A DNA stretch of 64,000 bases from Sphingobium yanoikuyae (GCF_034424525.1 NZ_CP139979.1:2003501-2067500), one strand, 5' to 3'. Positions 26,615 through 37,671 are shown, numbered from the stretch's first letter. Translations and numbers: made by a program. The notes: a model not told the origin generated them from the sequence alone.

Positions 26615-27325
26615 CTAGCAATAGCGCGCCAGCCAGGCCTCCACCGACACCGGCAGTTCGGCTTCGCCCGGCGGGGCCAGCAGGCTGGCGCGCGCGCTCA
26701 TCATCACGTCGCGGACATGCGCCTCCAGCGGCACGGTGCGATCCTCGGACGGCATATGGTCCCAGCGGACCAGCAGGCTCTGCAGCATCATGTTGCATAG
26801 CAGGATGCGGTTGCGCGCGACGTCGGGATGCACCCCCTCCATCAGCGCGCGCAGATGGCCGATCACCCGGAAAAGGTTCTGCGCCCTGTCTTCGACTGCT
26901 GCGAACAGGCTGGAGGTCAGCGACCAATATTGGGTCGCGAAATGCAGCAGGAAATGGGCATAGGGATGGGCGCCTGATTCGTCCTTCAGGTCGAGCTGCG
27001 GCAACAGCAATATGCCCAGCAATGCCATCGGATCGCCCAGATGACCGCTCGCTTCCGCCTGTTCCAGCATCCGGCCGCGCACCGGATCCATCTGCTCCAC
27101 GCGAGCGCCGAAGACGGCGGCGAGCAGCCCGTCCTTCGATCCGAAATAATAGGTGACGGCATTGGTGTCACCACAGCGGGCGGCCGTGGCAATCTCGCGC
27201 ATCGACACGGCATCGATGCCGCGCGCCGCGAACAATGTTTCGGCAGCGCGGATAAGCCGCACCATCGGCGGCTCTGCATGGCGCACCCGCTTCCTGGCGG
27301 CGCTCAACTCTGGCAAGGCAATCAT
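26615..27325 (-). CDS. TetR/AcrR-family transcriptional regulator
   Basis: A 236-residue regulator. Residues 20-70 form the HTH (VRLIRAAETLFAARGIDAVS, then TNAVTYYFGSKDGLLAAVF). The longer-than-usual C-terminal ligand domain has HPYAHFLLHFATQYWS. It is convergent with the sulfatase (gap 60 bases). No partner gene lies upstream, because the decayed IS30 element starts 44 bases beyond its start codon and may have replaced the original divergent target. The ligand is unknown. Confidence 0.8.
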   Translation of the reverse strand: MIALPELSAARKRVRHAEPPMVRLIRAAETLFAARGIDAVSMREIATAARCGDTNAVTYYFGSKDGLLAAVFGARVEQMDPVRGRMLEQAEASGHLGDPMALLGILLLPQLDLKDESGAHPYAHFLLHFATQYWSLTSSLFAAVEDRAQNLFRVIGHLRALMEGVHPDVARNRILLCNMMLQSLLVRWDHMPSEDRTVPLEAHVRDVMMSARASLLAPPGEAELPVSVEAWLARYC

Positions 27326-27368
27326 CTCCCGGCAATTTTCTGAGCAAATTATTGATGGATGAAGCTGG

Positions 27369-28509
27369 TGGGATCAACGGGTGGCGGCAACACTTTAATC
27401 TTTTGAGGAAGATGGAGTGTCGCGATGAAGCAGCGTCGTCGGATCTATTACACGGTCAGCCAGCGAGCGGAGATATGGGATCGCTGGCAGCGCGGGGAAG
27501 CGATGAGTTCGATCGGGCGAAGCTTTGATCGAGAGTCATCGTCGGCATTTTCGGTGATTTCGCCGACCGGCGGCATCCGGCCCGCCGATCGCAAGCGTGG
27601 CAGTCGTGCGCTGAGCCTTGCCGAGCGGGACGAGATATCGCGGCGCCTGAGCGTCAGTGAACCCTTGCGTGCGATAGCACGGCGACTGGGTCGCTCGCCC
27701 TCGACGATCAGTCGCAAAGTCAGGCGTAATGGCGATGTTGCACGGTATCGGGCGACGGCGTCCGATCAGGCGGCATGGGATCGTGCCCTGCTGCCCAAGC
27801 CCCGCAAGCTGGCTTGCTCGCCTTCGCTGGCACAGGCAGTAACGGCCAAGCTGCGCCGCAAATGGTCACCGGAACAGATTGGGGGGTGGCTCAGGCGCAG
27901 CTTTCCCAAGGAGCCGCACAGGCAGGTGTCGCACGAGGCCATCTACAGAAGCCTGTACATACAGGCACGCGGGGATCTGAAGAAGGAACTGCTGGAGCAT
28001 CTGCGCGCCCGGCGCACCATCCGCAGGTCGAGGACCGCGCCATTCCCGGCCACTGGGAAGGCGACCTGATCGGAGGCACGAAGAACACTACATCGCCACG
28101 CTGGTCGAACGGCATTCGCGCTATGTGATGCTGGTCAAGGTCGCCAACAAGGATACGAGGGCGTCGTGTCGGCGCTGATCAGGCAGACGCAGCGGCTGCC
28201 GCGCGAACTCTACAAGTCGCTCACCTGGGACCGCGGCAAATAACTGGCCGATCATCCGCGCCTCTCACTGGCTACCGATGTCGAAGTCTATTTCCGCGAC
28301 CCGCAATCGCCTTGGCAGCGCGGCTCCAACGAAAACACCAACCGCCTGCTGCGACAATATTTCCCCAGAGGAACCGATCTGTCGCTATACAGCCAGGCCA
28401 AGCTGAGTGCCGTTGCACGGCAACTCAACGAACGGCCAAGGAAAACGCTCGAATATCAAACGCCCGCAGAGCGTTTCCAAGCATGTGTTACCGCCACCCG
28501 TTGATCCCA
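27369..28509 (+). mobile_element. IS30-family insertion sequence, defective
   Basis: The element is about 1141 bp. Terminal repeats of 25 bp match with one difference (27369-27393 starting TGGGATCAACGGGTGGCGG, and the complement of 28485-28509). The transposase inside is broken in several places. No convincing target duplication was seen. The intact ends mean it could still be mobilised by a related transposase in trans. Confidence 0.85.
27425..28503 (+). pseudogene. IS30-family transposase, frameshifted
   Basis: The first 200 codons read as an IS30 transposase: the HTH region with LSLAERDEISRRLS and LGRSPSTISRKVRRNG, then KWSPEQIGGWLRR and VSHEAIYRSLY. The frame breaks near 28040. The remaining domain is found in other frames: RAIPGHWEGDLIGG (first aspartate region), a further break near 28080, RLPRELYKSLTWDRGK ending in a stop near 28241, then DPQSPWQRGSNENTNRLLRQ (glutamate region) to 28503. 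At least two frameshifts or small deletions plus a stop make it non-functional. Confidence 0.85.
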
Positions 28510-28749
28510 TCCTAGAAACCAGACGCTTTCTGAATGAAAGGCAGAAGTATTTTCCACTAGCGACCCATTCGGGAGGCTCAACCACAGAACTTCGATTCTC
28601 AAGTGCAGCCTGCCTGCTTTTCCATGCTGGACGCATGAGGACAACAGGTTTTCGAGCAAATTTTAAAGAATAAGACCTCCTGCAATGCGGGCGGGCAGAT
28701 CATTCCTGCTATTTTTCCACATCAGAAAATAAGGAAATACAAATTTCCA

Positions 28750-29658
28750 TCAAAAAATCGGTGGCTTAGCGTCTAGCCGAATTCCATCTATGCTTTCGAC
28801 AAAGCATGCAAGCGCGGGGTTTTCATTATCGGGTCGCCAGATCAAGTTCAGCTTGGCTGGCCACTCTGTAATCGAAGGCATCGGCCGGAAGACAACGTTC
28901 GGAAAACGCAGGCGTGCCGCCACCTCCGGAACCAGAGCCATGCCGAAGCCCGCATCGACAAGGGCCAGCATCGAATGCATCTGGCCAACCTGATGCGCGA
29001 TGCGCGGCGCAATCTGGGCCTGATCGAAAAGAGCCGTCAGTATGTCGTGGAAATAGCGCGCGGCGTCGGGCGAATACATGATGAAAGGCTGCTCATCGAG
29101 GTCGGCCAGCGCAATGTCTGATTTCTCCAGGAGGCGGTGTCCTGCAGGCAGTGCCGCGATCAACGGTTCGGACAGATATTCCCGAAAGGCAAAGCGGCGT
29201 GTGTCGACTGGCGGGCGAATGAAGCCGATGTCGAGAATGCCGCTGTTCAGCGCTTCGATCTGCGCAGCCGACACCATTTCTCGCAGAACGATGTCCACGT
29301 CAGGCATGAGCGCCTTCAATTTCAGCATGAGGTCGGGTAGCATCCCATAGCCCGAAGCTGCGGTGAAACCAATCCGCAACGTGCCGGCTTCGCCGCGCCA
29401 GACCCGTTGCGTCCATCGCATCGCACTCTCGCTGAGACGAAGAATACGCTGCGCTTCGGGCAGGAAAACACGTCCGGCCGGGGTCAACCTGACCGCTCTG
29501 CTGTTTCGTTCGAGCAGCGGTACCCCCACCTCGCGCTCCAGCAATTGGATCTGCCGGCTGAGCGGTGGCTGGGTCATGTTCAGATGCTGCGCGGCCTGGC
29601 CAAAATGCAGATGTTCGGCGACCGCGACGAAGCACCGAAGCTGGCTCATCTCAAACAT
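28750..29658 (-). CDS. LysR-family regulator of the aldarate operon
   Basis: About 302 residues from ATG 29658; an in-frame ATG at 29706 would add 16 residues that fit the family less well. The N-terminal winged HTH is LRCFVAVAEHLHFGQAAQHLNMTQPPLSRQIQLLE. The rest is a substrate-binding-like effector domain (LRIGFTAASGYGMLPDL, DIGFIRPPVDTRRF). It is divergent from the kdgD operon with about 180 bases between them. By usual LysR logic it activates that operon with an aldarate or ketodeoxyaldarate effector. The specific role is an inference. Confidence 0.85.
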   Translation of the reverse strand: MFEMSQLRCFVAVAEHLHFGQAAQHLNMTQPPLSRQIQLLEREVGVPLLERNSRAVRLTPAGRVFLPEAQRILRLSESAMRWTQRVWRGEAGTLRIGFTAASGYGMLPDLMLKLKALMPDVDIVLREMVSAAQIEALNSGILDIGFIRPPVDTRRFAFREYLSEPLIAALPAGHRLLEKSDIALADLDEQPFIMYSPDAARYFHDILTALFDQAQIAPRIAHQVGQMHSMLALVDAGFGMALVPEVAARLRFPNVVFRPMPSITEWPAKLNLIWRPDNENPALACFVESIDGIRLDAKPPIF

Positions 29659-29841
29659 CAATTCAAAACCTGTATCGCTGACAACAATTTTTAGCTTAGC
29701 CAACATCGATGCCAGGCGCTAGCCCATGTCCCAAGCCAGACACGCAAGTCGGCAGCCGAACGGGACGAGGATCATGCGACATCCGTCTTCTTCGACTGCC
29801 GGGACCGACCAGACCTCGACCGAATGAAGAAGGATTTCCCG

Positions 29842-30786
29842 ATGAGCAAAATGACCCCGCAAGAAATGGCCCGGACGATCGGCGCTGGCCTGCTGACTTT
29901 CCCGGTAACCCATTTCGATGCCGAGAACCGGGTCGACGAAAAGGCTTTCCGCGATCATTGCGCCTGGATGCTCGACCATGAGGTCGCCGCCCTGTTCGCC
30001 GCTGGCGGCACCGGTGAATTCTTCTCGCTGACGCCATCCGAGGTCGATCAGGTCGTGCGTGCGTCCGTGGAAGAAACGGCCGGCAAGGTGCCCGTGATCG
30101 CTGGCGCCGGCTATGGCACGCAGACGGCCATCGAGTTGGCCCAGGCTGCCGAACGGGCGGGCGCCGACGGCATCCTGCTTCTGCCCCCCTATCTCACCGA
30201 GACGCCGCAGGAAGGCGTGGCTGCCCATATCGAGGCGGTCTGCAAGTCGGTTTCGATCGGCGTCATCCATTATAACCGCGCCAATGCGATCATCCGCGAG
30301 GATGCCCTGGCACGGGTTGCGGACCGTTGCCCCAATCTTGTCGGTTTCAAGGATGGCGTCGGCGATCTGGAACTGATGATGAAGGTCTATGCCAAGCTCG
30401 GCGATCGGCTCACTTATGTCGGCGGCCTGCCTACGGCCGAAACCTTCGCTATGCCCTATCTGGAAATGGGTGTGACGACCTATTCCTCGGCCATCTACAA
30501 TTTCATGCCGGAATGGGCGGTGGCCTTCTACAAGGCGGTCCGCGCGAAGGACAATGCGACGGCCGTCCGCATGCTCAATGAATTCGTCTTCCCCTATCTC
30601 AATATCCGCGACAAGCAGCGCGGCTATGCCGTCTCGATCGTCAAGGCGGGATTGAAGTCCGTCGGTCGGCCGGCCGGCCCGGTGCGACTGCCGCTGGTCG
30701 ATCTCAACGAAGCCGAACAGGCCGAACTGGATGCCCTGATCGCAAAGGCCAACGCCCCCTTCGTCGAGGCGCGCCGTGCTGCTTGA
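29842..30786 (+). CDS. kdgD: 5-dehydro-4-deoxyglucarate dehydratase (KdgD)
   Basis: A 314-residue DHDPS/NAL-family aldolase-fold enzyme. ATG 29842 is preferred to ATG 29824 because AAGGA lies upstream and the protein then starts near the usual [22 protein letters not shown]. Other motifs are [12 protein letters not shown], the conserved tyrosine in IHYNRANA, and the Schiff-base lysine in [12 protein letters not shown]. It converts 5-dehydro-4-deoxy-D-glucarate to 2-oxoglutarate semialdehyde with loss of water and CO2 (EC 4.2.1.41), in the cytoplasm. First gene of an operon; the dehydrogenase for its product overlaps its end by 11 bases. Confidence 0.93.
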   Translation: MSKMTPQEMARTIGAGLLTFPVTHFDAENRVDEKAFRDHCAWMLDHEVAALFAAGGTGEFFSLTPSEVDQVVRASVEETAGKVPVIAGAGYGTQTAIELAQAAERAGADGILLLPPYLTETPQEGVAAHIEAVCKSVSIGVIHYNRANAIIREDALARVADRCPNLVGFKDGVGDLELMMKVYAKLGDRLTYVGGLPTAETFAMPYLEMGVTTYSSAIYNFMPEWAVAFYKAVRAKDNATAVRMLNEFVFPYLNIRDKQRGYAVSIVKAGLKSVGRPAGPVRLPLVDLNEAEQAELDALIAKANAPFVEARRAA

Positions 30787-32371
30787 AGCGAGACATCCGA
30801 CCGGTGAGATGATCATCGGCGCCGGCGCCTTCCATGGCACCGGTCCGATGATCCACGCCGTCAACCCGGCGACCGGCGAGAACATGGACCCCGGCTTTGC
30901 CGGGGCCACCCCGTCCGATGTCGCGCGTGCCTGCGCCCTCGCGGCAGAGGCGTTCCCCACTTATCGTGAGACGTCGCTGGAAGTGCGGGCGCGCTTCCTA
31001 GAGTCGATTGCCGATGAGATCTTGGCGCTCGGCGATGCGCTGATCGAACGGGTTATGGCCGAAAGCGGCCTGCCCCGAGCACGGCTTGAAGGCGAACGCG
31101 GCCGGACCTGTGGCCAGTTGCGCCTTTTCGCCCAGGTAGTGCGCGCCGGTGATTTCCTCGATGTCCGCATCGACCCGGCACAGCCCGATCGCCTGCCGAT
31201 GGCGCGGCCGGACCTGCGCCTGCGCAACATTGCCATCGGCCCGGTGGCCGTGTTTGGCGTCTCCAACTTCCCGCTCGCCTTTTCCGGCGCCGGCGGTGAC
31301 ACGGCATCCGCCCTGGCGGCCGGCTGCCCGGTAGTGGTCAAGGCCCATTCGGCCCATCCGGGCACCTCGGCGCTGGTCGCCTCGGCCATTCGCACTGCCA
31401 TCGAGGCATCCGGCCTGCCTGAAGGCGTTTTCTCGATGCTGTTCGGCACTGGCGGGGATGTCGGCGCCGCCCTGGTCGCCGATCCACGGATCAAGGCCGT
31501 GGGATTTACCGGATCGCGCGGCGGCGGTGTCGCCCTGATGCAGATCGCGGCCGCGCGGAAAGAGCCGATCCCCGTCTATGCCGAAATGTCGAGCATCAAT
31601 CCCGTCCTGCTTTTCCCCGGAGCGCTCGCTGCGCGGGGCGAGGAAATCGGCAAGAGCTTTGCGGGCGCGCTGCAACTGGGCGCTGGCCAGTTCTGCACCA
31701 ATCCGGGCTTTGTCATCGCAATCGATACGCCTGATGTCGCGAATTTCGTGAAGGGCGCCTGCGCAGCTATCGATGGTGGGGCCGCACAGACCATGCTGAC
31801 CCCGTCGATCCACGCCGCCTATGACAGGGGCGTGGAGGCTCTGGCAGGGCATGAGGATGTGACGACGCTGGTTCGCGGGGCGCAGCCGACCGGCCCCAAC
31901 CAGGCAAGGACCGGGCTGTTCGAGGTCAAGGCCGACAGCATCGGCTCAGAGCCTGGGCTGCTGCACGAGATTTTCGGCGCGACCTCGCTCATGACGCGCG
32001 TTCGCGATGTCGATCAGTTGCGCGACCTGCTTGTGGATATTGAAGGCCAACTGACCATTTCCATCCACATGGAGGAAAGCGATCATGATGCGGTCGCAAC
32101 CCTGCTGCCGGTGATGGAGGAAAAGGCAGGACGCATCCTCGTCAATGGTTTCGGCACCGGTGTCGAAGTGAGCCATGCGATGGTGCATGGCGGCCCCTTC
32201 CCGGCGACGTCCGACAGTCGAACCACATCGGTCGGCACGCTGGCGATCCGGCGTTTCCTGCGTCCGGTCTGTTATCAAGACATGCCGCAATCCCTGCTTC
32301 CAGAAGCGCTGCGCGCCGACAATCCGCTCGGACTGTGGCGGATGTCGGACGGAATGATGGGCCGGGACTGA
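30776..32371 (+). CDS. 2-oxoglutarate semialdehyde (2,5-dioxovalerate) dehydrogenase
   Basis: A 531-residue NADP-dependent aldehyde dehydrogenase of the KGSADH group, EC 1.2.1.26. A GTG start at 30776 overlaps kdgD by 11 bases and keeps the characteristic TGEMIIG opening; ATG 30809 is the alternative. Motifs: [20 protein letters not shown] (family-specific form of the SNFP motif), the catalytic glutamate in [12 protein letters not shown], the catalytic cysteine in [10 protein letters not shown], and the C-terminal [18 protein letters not shown] typical of this group. It oxidises the KdgD product to 2-oxoglutarate, delivering the carbon to the TCA cycle. Confidence 0.92.
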   Translation: MLLEARHPTGEMIIGAGAFHGTGPMIHAVNPATGENMDPGFAGATPSDVARACALAAEAFPTYRETSLEVRARFLESIADEILALGDALIERVMAESGLPRARLEGERGRTCGQLRLFAQVVRAGDFLDVRIDPAQPDRLPMARPDLRLRNIAIGPVAVFGVSNFPLAFSGAGGDTASALAAGCPVVVKAHSAHPGTSALVASAIRTAIEASGLPEGVFSMLFGTGGDVGAALVADPRIKAVGFTGSRGGGVALMQIAAARKEPIPVYAEMSSINPVLLFPGALAARGEEIGKSFAGALQLGAGQFCTNPGFVIAIDTPDVANFVKGACAAIDGGAAQTMLTPSIHAAYDRGVEALAGHEDVTTLVRGAQPTGPNQARTGLFEVKADSIGSEPGLLHEIFGATSLMTRVRDVDQLRDLLVDIEGQLTISIHMEESDHDAVATLLPVMEEKAGRILVNGFGTGVEVSHAMVHGGPFPATSDSRTTSVGTLAIRRFLRPVCYQDMPQSLLPEALRADNPLGLWRMSDGMMGRD

Positions 32372-32417
32372 ACGCCCGCGACAAGGACGGGCGCATAGAG
32401 GCATAATGGAGAGGCAA

Positions 32418-33794
32418 ATGGAAAAGAGTTCACGTCCCACACGGCCTGGCAACAGCCATGTCCGCTACTGGATCGTCGCCATGCTGTTTCTGCTGACGAC
32501 AATCAACTTCGCGGATCGATCGGCCATGTCGATTGCGGGTCCGGCCCTGAAGGGTGAGCTGGGCATCACCTCGACGGAGCTGGGCTATATCTTCTCCGCC
32601 TTTGCCTGGAGCTATGTGGTCGCACAAATCCCCGGCGGCGCGCTGCTCGATCGCTTCGGATCTCGCAAAATGTATATATTCGCGATCCTGGGCTGGTCGA
32701 CCTGCACCTTCGCTTCTGGTTTCGCTTCCTATCTCGCCCCCGGCTCCGCCGTGATCGCGCTCTTCATCCTGCGCCTTGCCCTTGGTGCGGCCGAGGCTCC
32801 CTCTTTCCCCGCCAACGCCCGCCTTGTTGCCGCCTGGTTCCCCGACCGCGAGCGCGGCACGGCAAGCGCGATCTTCAACACAGCCCAATATGCAGCCCTG
32901 ATCTTCTTCGCACCACTAATGGGCTGGATCGTCGACACCTATAGCTGGCACTATGTCTTCTTCGTGATGGGCAGCGTGGGTTTCGTAGGCGCGCTGATCT
33001 TTGCAACCGTCGTCCATGCGCCGGCACGCCATCCGCGCATTACCAGGACGGAGTTCGACTTTATCGAAGCCAATGGTGCGCAGGTTCAGCTCGATGCCGC
33101 CGCCACGGCGCCCAAACAGCCTTTCAGCTGGAACATCGTCGGCCAGTTGCTGACCAACCGCATGCTCATGGGCATCTATATCGGCCAATATTGCATCACG
33201 GCGCTGACCTTCTTCTTCTCGACCTGGTTCCCGGTCTATCTTGTGCAGGGGCGTGGCCTCTCCTACACAGCGGCCGGTTTCGGTGCAGCCATCCCCGCCA
33301 TTGCCGGCGTTGTCGGCGGCGTGATCGGCGGCGTGCTGTCCGACCGGCTCATCGCCAGCGGCAAGAGCGTGACCTTTGCACGCAAGCTGCCGGTTGTTCT
33401 GGGCATGGCCTGCGCCACGTCGATCGTCCTGTGCAACTTCACCGACAACCTGACCCTCGTCATCGGTCTCATGGCCCTGTCCTTCTTCGGCAAGGGCGTC
33501 GGCGCACTGGGCTGGGCGATCATGTCGGACGCAGCGCCGCGGGCCGTCACGGGGCTGGCCGCAGGCATCTTCAACATGTTCGGCAATATCGCCGGCATCA
33601 CCACGCCGATCGTCATCGGTTATATTCTCGACGCCACCGGGTCTTTTGACCTGGCCCTTGTTTTCGTCGCCGCGCATTCGATCATGGCGATCGTGAGCTA
33701 TCTGTTCATCGTCGGACCGATCAAGCGCTTCACCGTAACCCTGCCGGAACAGAAGGCGAGCGACGCTTCCCTTCCCTCTGCAAAGCACGCCTGA
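32418..33794 (+). CDS. MFS anion:cation symporter, GudP-like aldarate transporter
   Basis: About 458 residues; ATG 32418 follows GGAGAGG, with ATG 32406 as an alternative. Twelve membrane segments of the ACS family are visible, with the opening RYWIVAMLFLLTTINFADRSAMSIAGP that is characteristic of D-glucarate/galactarate permeases. LLDRFGSRKMY after TM2 is the MFS loop motif. It sits between the KGSADH and glucarate dehydratase genes, so it most likely imports glucarate and galactarate by proton symport across the inner membrane. Confidence 0.88.
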   Translation: MEKSSRPTRPGNSHVRYWIVAMLFLLTTINFADRSAMSIAGPALKGELGITSTELGYIFSAFAWSYVVAQIPGGALLDRFGSRKMYIFAILGWSTCTFASGFASYLAPGSAVIALFILRLALGAAEAPSFPANARLVAAWFPDRERGTASAIFNTAQYAALIFFAPLMGWIVDTYSWHYVFFVMGSVGFVGALIFATVVHAPARHPRITRTEFDFIEANGAQVQLDAAATAPKQPFSWNIVGQLLTNRMLMGIYIGQYCITALTFFFSTWFPVYLVQGRGLSYTAAGFGAAIPAIAGVVGGVIGGVLSDRLIASGKSVTFARKLPVVLGMACATSIVLCNFTDNLTLVIGLMALSFFGKGVGALGWAIMSDAAPRAVTGLAAGIFNMFGNIAGITTPIVIGYILDATGSFDLALVFVAAHSIMAIVSYLFIVGPIKRFTVTLPEQKASDASLPSAKHA

Positions 33795-33797
33795 GAG

Positions 33798-35162
33798 ATG
33801 ACCATGCTTGACACAATTTTCCCCGCTCACACCTTCAGCGGCGCCCCTGTCGTCACCGACATGAAGGTGATCCCCGTCGCCGGGCGCGACAGCATGCTGC
33901 TGAACCTTTCCGGCGCCCATGCCCCCTTCTTCACCCGCAACATCGTGATCCTGACCGACAATGCCGGCAATAGCGGCGTTGGCGAAGTTCCGGGCGGCGA
34001 GAAAATTCGCCAGACGCTGGAGGATGCCCGCGAACTGATCGTGGGCAAGGGTATCGGCACCTATGCCAATATACTCAACGTCATGCGCACGACCTTTGCC
34101 GACCGGGATTCAGGCGGCCGTGGCCTGCAAACCTTTGACCTGCGCACGACCATTCATGCCGTGACCGCCGTCGAAAGCGCGATGCTCGACCTTCTTGGCC
34201 AGCATCTGGGCGTCCCGGTTGCCGCCCTGCTCGGCGAAGGGCAACAGCGCGACAAGGTCGAGATGCTGGGCTATCTCTTCTTCGTGGGCGATCGCAACAA
34301 GACCGATCTGCCCTATGGCGACGGATCAGGCGCCACTGACGACTGGACGCGACTGCGCCATGAAGAGGCCCTGACCCCCGAGAGCATCCGTCGCTTCGCT
34401 GAGGCCGCCTATGAGCGCTATGGCTTCAAGGATTTCAAGCTGAAGGGCGGCGTCCTGTCCGGCGACGAGGAAATCGAAGCAGTGACCGCCATCGCTCGCC
34501 GGTTCCCCGATGCCCGGGTGACGCTGGATCCCAACGGCGCCTGGAGCCTGGAAGAGGCAGTCCGCCTTTGCAAGGGACGCGGCGATGTGCTGGCCTATGC
34601 GGAAGACCCTTGCGGCGCCGAAAATGGCTATTCGGGTCGCGAAATCATGGCCGAATTCCGCCGCGCAACCGGCCTGCCCACGGCAACCAACATGATCGCG
34701 ACCGATTGGCGGCAGATGGCGCATGCTCTGGCGCTCCAGTCTGTCGACATTCCACTTGCCGATCCACACTTCTGGACGATGCAGGGCTCGGTCCGGGTCG
34801 CACAGACCTGCCGCGACTGGGGCCTGACCTGGGGGTCGCACTCCAACAATCATTTCGACATTTCGCTCGCCATGTTCACCCATGTCGGCGCAGCAGCGCC
34901 CGGCAAGGTGACGGCGATCGACACGCACTGGATCTGGCAGGACGGCCAGAACCTGACCCGAGAGCCCCTCAAGATCGAGGGTGGCCTGGTTGCGGTTCCT
35001 GAACGACCGGGCCTCGGGATCGAACTCGACATGGATGCGGTCGAGGCAGCCCATCAACTCTACAAAAAATATGGCCTGGGCGCGCGCGACGACGCGATGG
35101 CGATGCAATATCTGGTCCCGAACTGGACCTTTGACAACAAGAAGCCCTGCCTGGTCCGCTAA
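33798..35162 (+). CDS. gudD: Glucarate dehydratase, enolase superfamily
   Basis: 454 residues, close to the E. coli GudD length. The N-terminal capping domain has [23 protein letters not shown], a GudD hallmark. The barrel shows FKLKGG (KxK catalytic lysine), VTLDPNGAW and the following metal-binding acids in YAEDPCG, NMIATDW, and the catalytic histidine in [10 protein letters not shown]. It dehydrates D-glucarate (and L-idarate) to 5-dehydro-4-deoxyglucarate, the KdgD substrate. It begins three bases after the transporter stop, so it is firmly in the operon. Confidence 0.94.
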   Translation: MTMLDTIFPAHTFSGAPVVTDMKVIPVAGRDSMLLNLSGAHAPFFTRNIVILTDNAGNSGVGEVPGGEKIRQTLEDARELIVGKGIGTYANILNVMRTTFADRDSGGRGLQTFDLRTTIHAVTAVESAMLDLLGQHLGVPVAALLGEGQQRDKVEMLGYLFFVGDRNKTDLPYGDGSGATDDWTRLRHEEALTPESIRRFAEAAYERYGFKDFKLKGGVLSGDEEIEAVTAIARRFPDARVTLDPNGAWSLEEAVRLCKGRGDVLAYAEDPCGAENGYSGREIMAEFRRATGLPTATNMIATDWRQMAHALALQSVDIPLADPHFWTMQGSVRVAQTCRDWGLTWGSHSNNHFDISLAMFTHVGAAAPGKVTAIDTHWIWQDGQNLTREPLKIEGGLVAVPERPGLGIELDMDAVEAAHQLYKKYGLGARDDAMAMQYLVPNWTFDNKKPCLVR

Positions 35163-35270
35163 GGCGGGTCCAGCCAGCAGCCTCCACAAGAAAGACAATC
35201 CCGCGCCCGGATCCAATGCGATCCGGGTGGACGGGGATGCATGGCCGCAAGAGGCGCGGCGGAGAGGTTT

Positions 35271-36638
35271 ATGAGCATTTCCCTTATCCCCCTGCTCCTG
35301 ATGGGCGCAGGCGCGGCGGAAGCCGCCACTGAAGCGAAGGATGTCCCGCCGCAACCCGCCGCAACTTCCTCCCCCACATTGCCGGCGCCGCCCGAAAAGC
35401 CGCGAGCGGCGAGTGAAGGCGGTGGCGAGGACGGCGGCGGTCGCGGCCGGCTATTGGGCGACTGGGGTGGCCTGCGCAGCACGCTTGTCGATGCCGGCAT
35501 CATACCGAGCCTGGTCTACACCGCCCACACCGTCACCAATGTCCGCGGCGGCACCCAATCAAAGTTCATGAACGCGGGGCAGTTCGTCGCAGGCCTGCGC
35601 TTCGACCTCGACAAGATCGCCGACCTGCCGGGGACATTCCAACTGGGCATCGTCAAGCGCTATGGTGAGAGCTTCAACCAGAAAAGCGGCATCAATGCCC
35701 TGGTCAATCCCATGTCGATCCAGGGGCGCGGCGAAACCTTTCGCATCAGCCAGCTCTGGTATCGCACGAAGATCGGCAAGCTCGACGTGAAACTTGGCCG
35801 CATGTTCCTCAACGAGGATTTCAATCCGGGCCGCTGCGACTTCATCAGCGGCTATTTCTGCCTTGGCGAGAACACACGTTCCAACTCGACCATCTGGCCC
35901 ACCAGCCCGGTCAGCATGTGGGCCGCAAGGTTGCAATATGCCGTGCGCAAGGACGTGACGGTCAAGGGCGCGGTCTACCAATATAATCCCAAGAATCTCA
36001 ATATGGAGCGCAACTTCTATATCGGCTGGAAAGGCGCGACGGGCATCGTTGCGCCGTTCGAGATCAATTATACCCCGCGCTTCGACGGCAAGGCCGGCAA
36101 CTATGCCATTGGTCTATTCTACTCCAACGCCGACATGAATGACCCTATCCTCAACAGCGATCATCAGCTTCGAGCCGTCTATGGCGGCACGCCGCTGATC
36201 CGCCACAATGAATGGGGCGCCTATTTCAATGCCCGACAGACCGTCCGCAAGGCAGCCGCCGACGGATCGGGGCGGCTCGACATCTTCCTCAACGGTTCCT
36301 TCCTGTCTGAACAATCCACGCCCAACAACAGCGCGATCGCAATGGGCCTAAGCTATACCGGCCTCATACCCGGCCGCCCGCGTGACGAGCTTGGCCTGGC
36401 ATTCGGCCGCGGCCGCGTGAACGACCGGATCACCGATGCGGCCCGATATATCAACGATAACGGCCTTGGCCATCAGCCCGTCCGCACCGCCGAATATGTG
36501 GCTGAAGCCTATTATGGCATCGGCGTTCTGCCAGGTTTCACGATCCAACCCGACATCCAGTTCATCTTCCAGCCGCGGGGCGATCCGGGTGAACGCAATG
36601 CCATATTGCTGGGCGCCAGAACCCAAGTCAGCTTCTGA
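35271..36638 (+). CDS. OprB-family carbohydrate porin
   Basis: 455 residues from ATG 35271, preceded by GAGAGG; an in-frame ATG at 35241 lacks a ribosome site and would spoil the signal peptide (MSISLIPLLLMGAGAAEAA). A proline/alanine/glycine-rich linker precedes the barrel, which opens with LLGDWGGLRSTLVDAGI, the OprB signature, and ends in the aromatic outer-membrane sorting signal QVSF. It would let aldarates or sugars diffuse through the outer membrane, matching its place between the GudD and hydroxyacid dehydrogenase genes. Confidence 0.88.
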   Translation: MSISLIPLLLMGAGAAEAATEAKDVPPQPAATSSPTLPAPPEKPRAASEGGGEDGGGRGRLLGDWGGLRSTLVDAGIIPSLVYTAHTVTNVRGGTQSKFMNAGQFVAGLRFDLDKIADLPGTFQLGIVKRYGESFNQKSGINALVNPMSIQGRGETFRISQLWYRTKIGKLDVKLGRMFLNEDFNPGRCDFISGYFCLGENTRSNSTIWPTSPVSMWAARLQYAVRKDVTVKGAVYQYNPKNLNMERNFYIGWKGATGIVAPFEINYTPRFDGKAGNYAIGLFYSNADMNDPILNSDHQLRAVYGGTPLIRHNEWGAYFNARQTVRKAAADGSGRLDIFLNGSFLSEQSTPNNSAIAMGLSYTGLIPGRPRDELGLAFGRGRVNDRITDAARYINDNGLGHQPVRTAEYVAEAYYGIGVLPGFTIQPDIQFIFQPRGDPGERNAILLGARTQVSF

Positions 36639-36654
36639 GAAAGGAATGGCCGCC

Positions 36655-37554
36655 ATGGTCCCTGTCGTCACCAATGGTTCGCTGTCACCCTGGCTGCATG
36701 AGGGGCTGTCGGCGCGCCATGCTATCCACAGGCTAGACGAGCTTCCACACGCGATCCGCATGGAAGCCCCCATATTGGTGACCACCGGCGTCGCAGGGGC
36801 CGACGCATCGATCATGGATGCATTACCGGCCTTGCGCCTGATTGCCGTCCACGGCGTGGGAGTGGACGCCGTCGACCTCGACCATGCCCGCCGGCGCGGC
36901 ATAGCTGTCACGAACACGCCAGACGTGCTGACAGACGATGTCGCGGACATGGCGGTCCTGCTGCTGCTGTCGACGGCCCGGCGGGCGATGCTCAATGATG
37001 CAACGGTGCGCCGGGGCGGCTGGACCAGCCCATCGGGCCGGCGCGTCAGCGGCATGCGAATAGGTATATTGGGCCTGGGCAGGATCGGTGGCGCAATCGC
37101 ACGCAGGCTGGAAGGCTTTGGCTGCGATATTTCCTATCACAACCGCCGGTCGCTGCCCGATTGTCCCTATGCCTATCGTGACAGCCCAGCTGATCTGGCC
37201 CGAGAATGCGACGCCATGATCATCGCAGCGTCTGGCGGAGGCGAGTGCCTGGTCGACGGCGCGGTGCTGGATGCGCTGGGCCCGGATGGCTTTCTCATCA
37301 ATATCGGGCGCGGTTCAACCGTCGACGAGACCGCACTGATCGACGCCCTCGAACAGGGCCGGATTGCCGGCGCTGGCCTCGATGTTTTTGCAAGCGAACC
37401 TCATGTGCCCACGCGCCTCATCGCCCTCGATACCGTTGTTCTGCAGCCCCATCAGGCCAGCGCGACGATCGAAACACGCGTGGCGATGGCCGATCTGGTC
37501 CTGCGCAATATCGCCAATTTTCTCGCAAACGCCCCCCTGGACACGCCCGTCTGA
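36655..37554 (+). CDS. D-isomer-specific 2-hydroxyacid dehydrogenase
   Basis: 299 residues from ATG 36655; GAGAAAGGA ends nine bases upstream, whereas ATG 36646 lies too close to it. The catalytic domain begins VPVVTNGSLSPWLHEGL, similar to glyoxylate/hydroxypyruvate reductases. The Rossmann motif is GILGLGRIGGAIA. The catalytic arginine lies in NIGRGSTVDE, the glutamate in VFASEPHVP, and the histidine in LQPHQAS. It probably reduces hydroxypyruvate or a keto-aldonate with NAD(P)H in the cytoplasm. It is the last recognised enzyme of the aldarate operon, 16 bases after the porin gene. Confidence 0.87.
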   Translation: MVPVVTNGSLSPWLHEGLSARHAIHRLDELPHAIRMEAPILVTTGVAGADASIMDALPALRLIAVHGVGVDAVDLDHARRRGIAVTNTPDVLTDDVADMAVLLLLSTARRAMLNDATVRRGGWTSPSGRRVSGMRIGILGLGRIGGAIARRLEGFGCDISYHNRRSLPDCPYAYRDSPADLARECDAMIIAASGGGECLVDGAVLDALGPDGFLINIGRGSTVDETALIDALEQGRIAGAGLDVFASEPHVPTRLIALDTVVLQPHQASATIETRVAMADLVLRNIANFLANAPLDTPV

Positions 37555-37671
37555 AAAGACATGGTTGCGCCCGCCGCAACCGGCGGAACCTTGTTCGCAG
37601 TTGCGAAAGCGGCCACCAGGTCTAGATGCACGCTCCGTGAAGCGGCTTGTCGCCGTCCAAGGAGTTTCATC

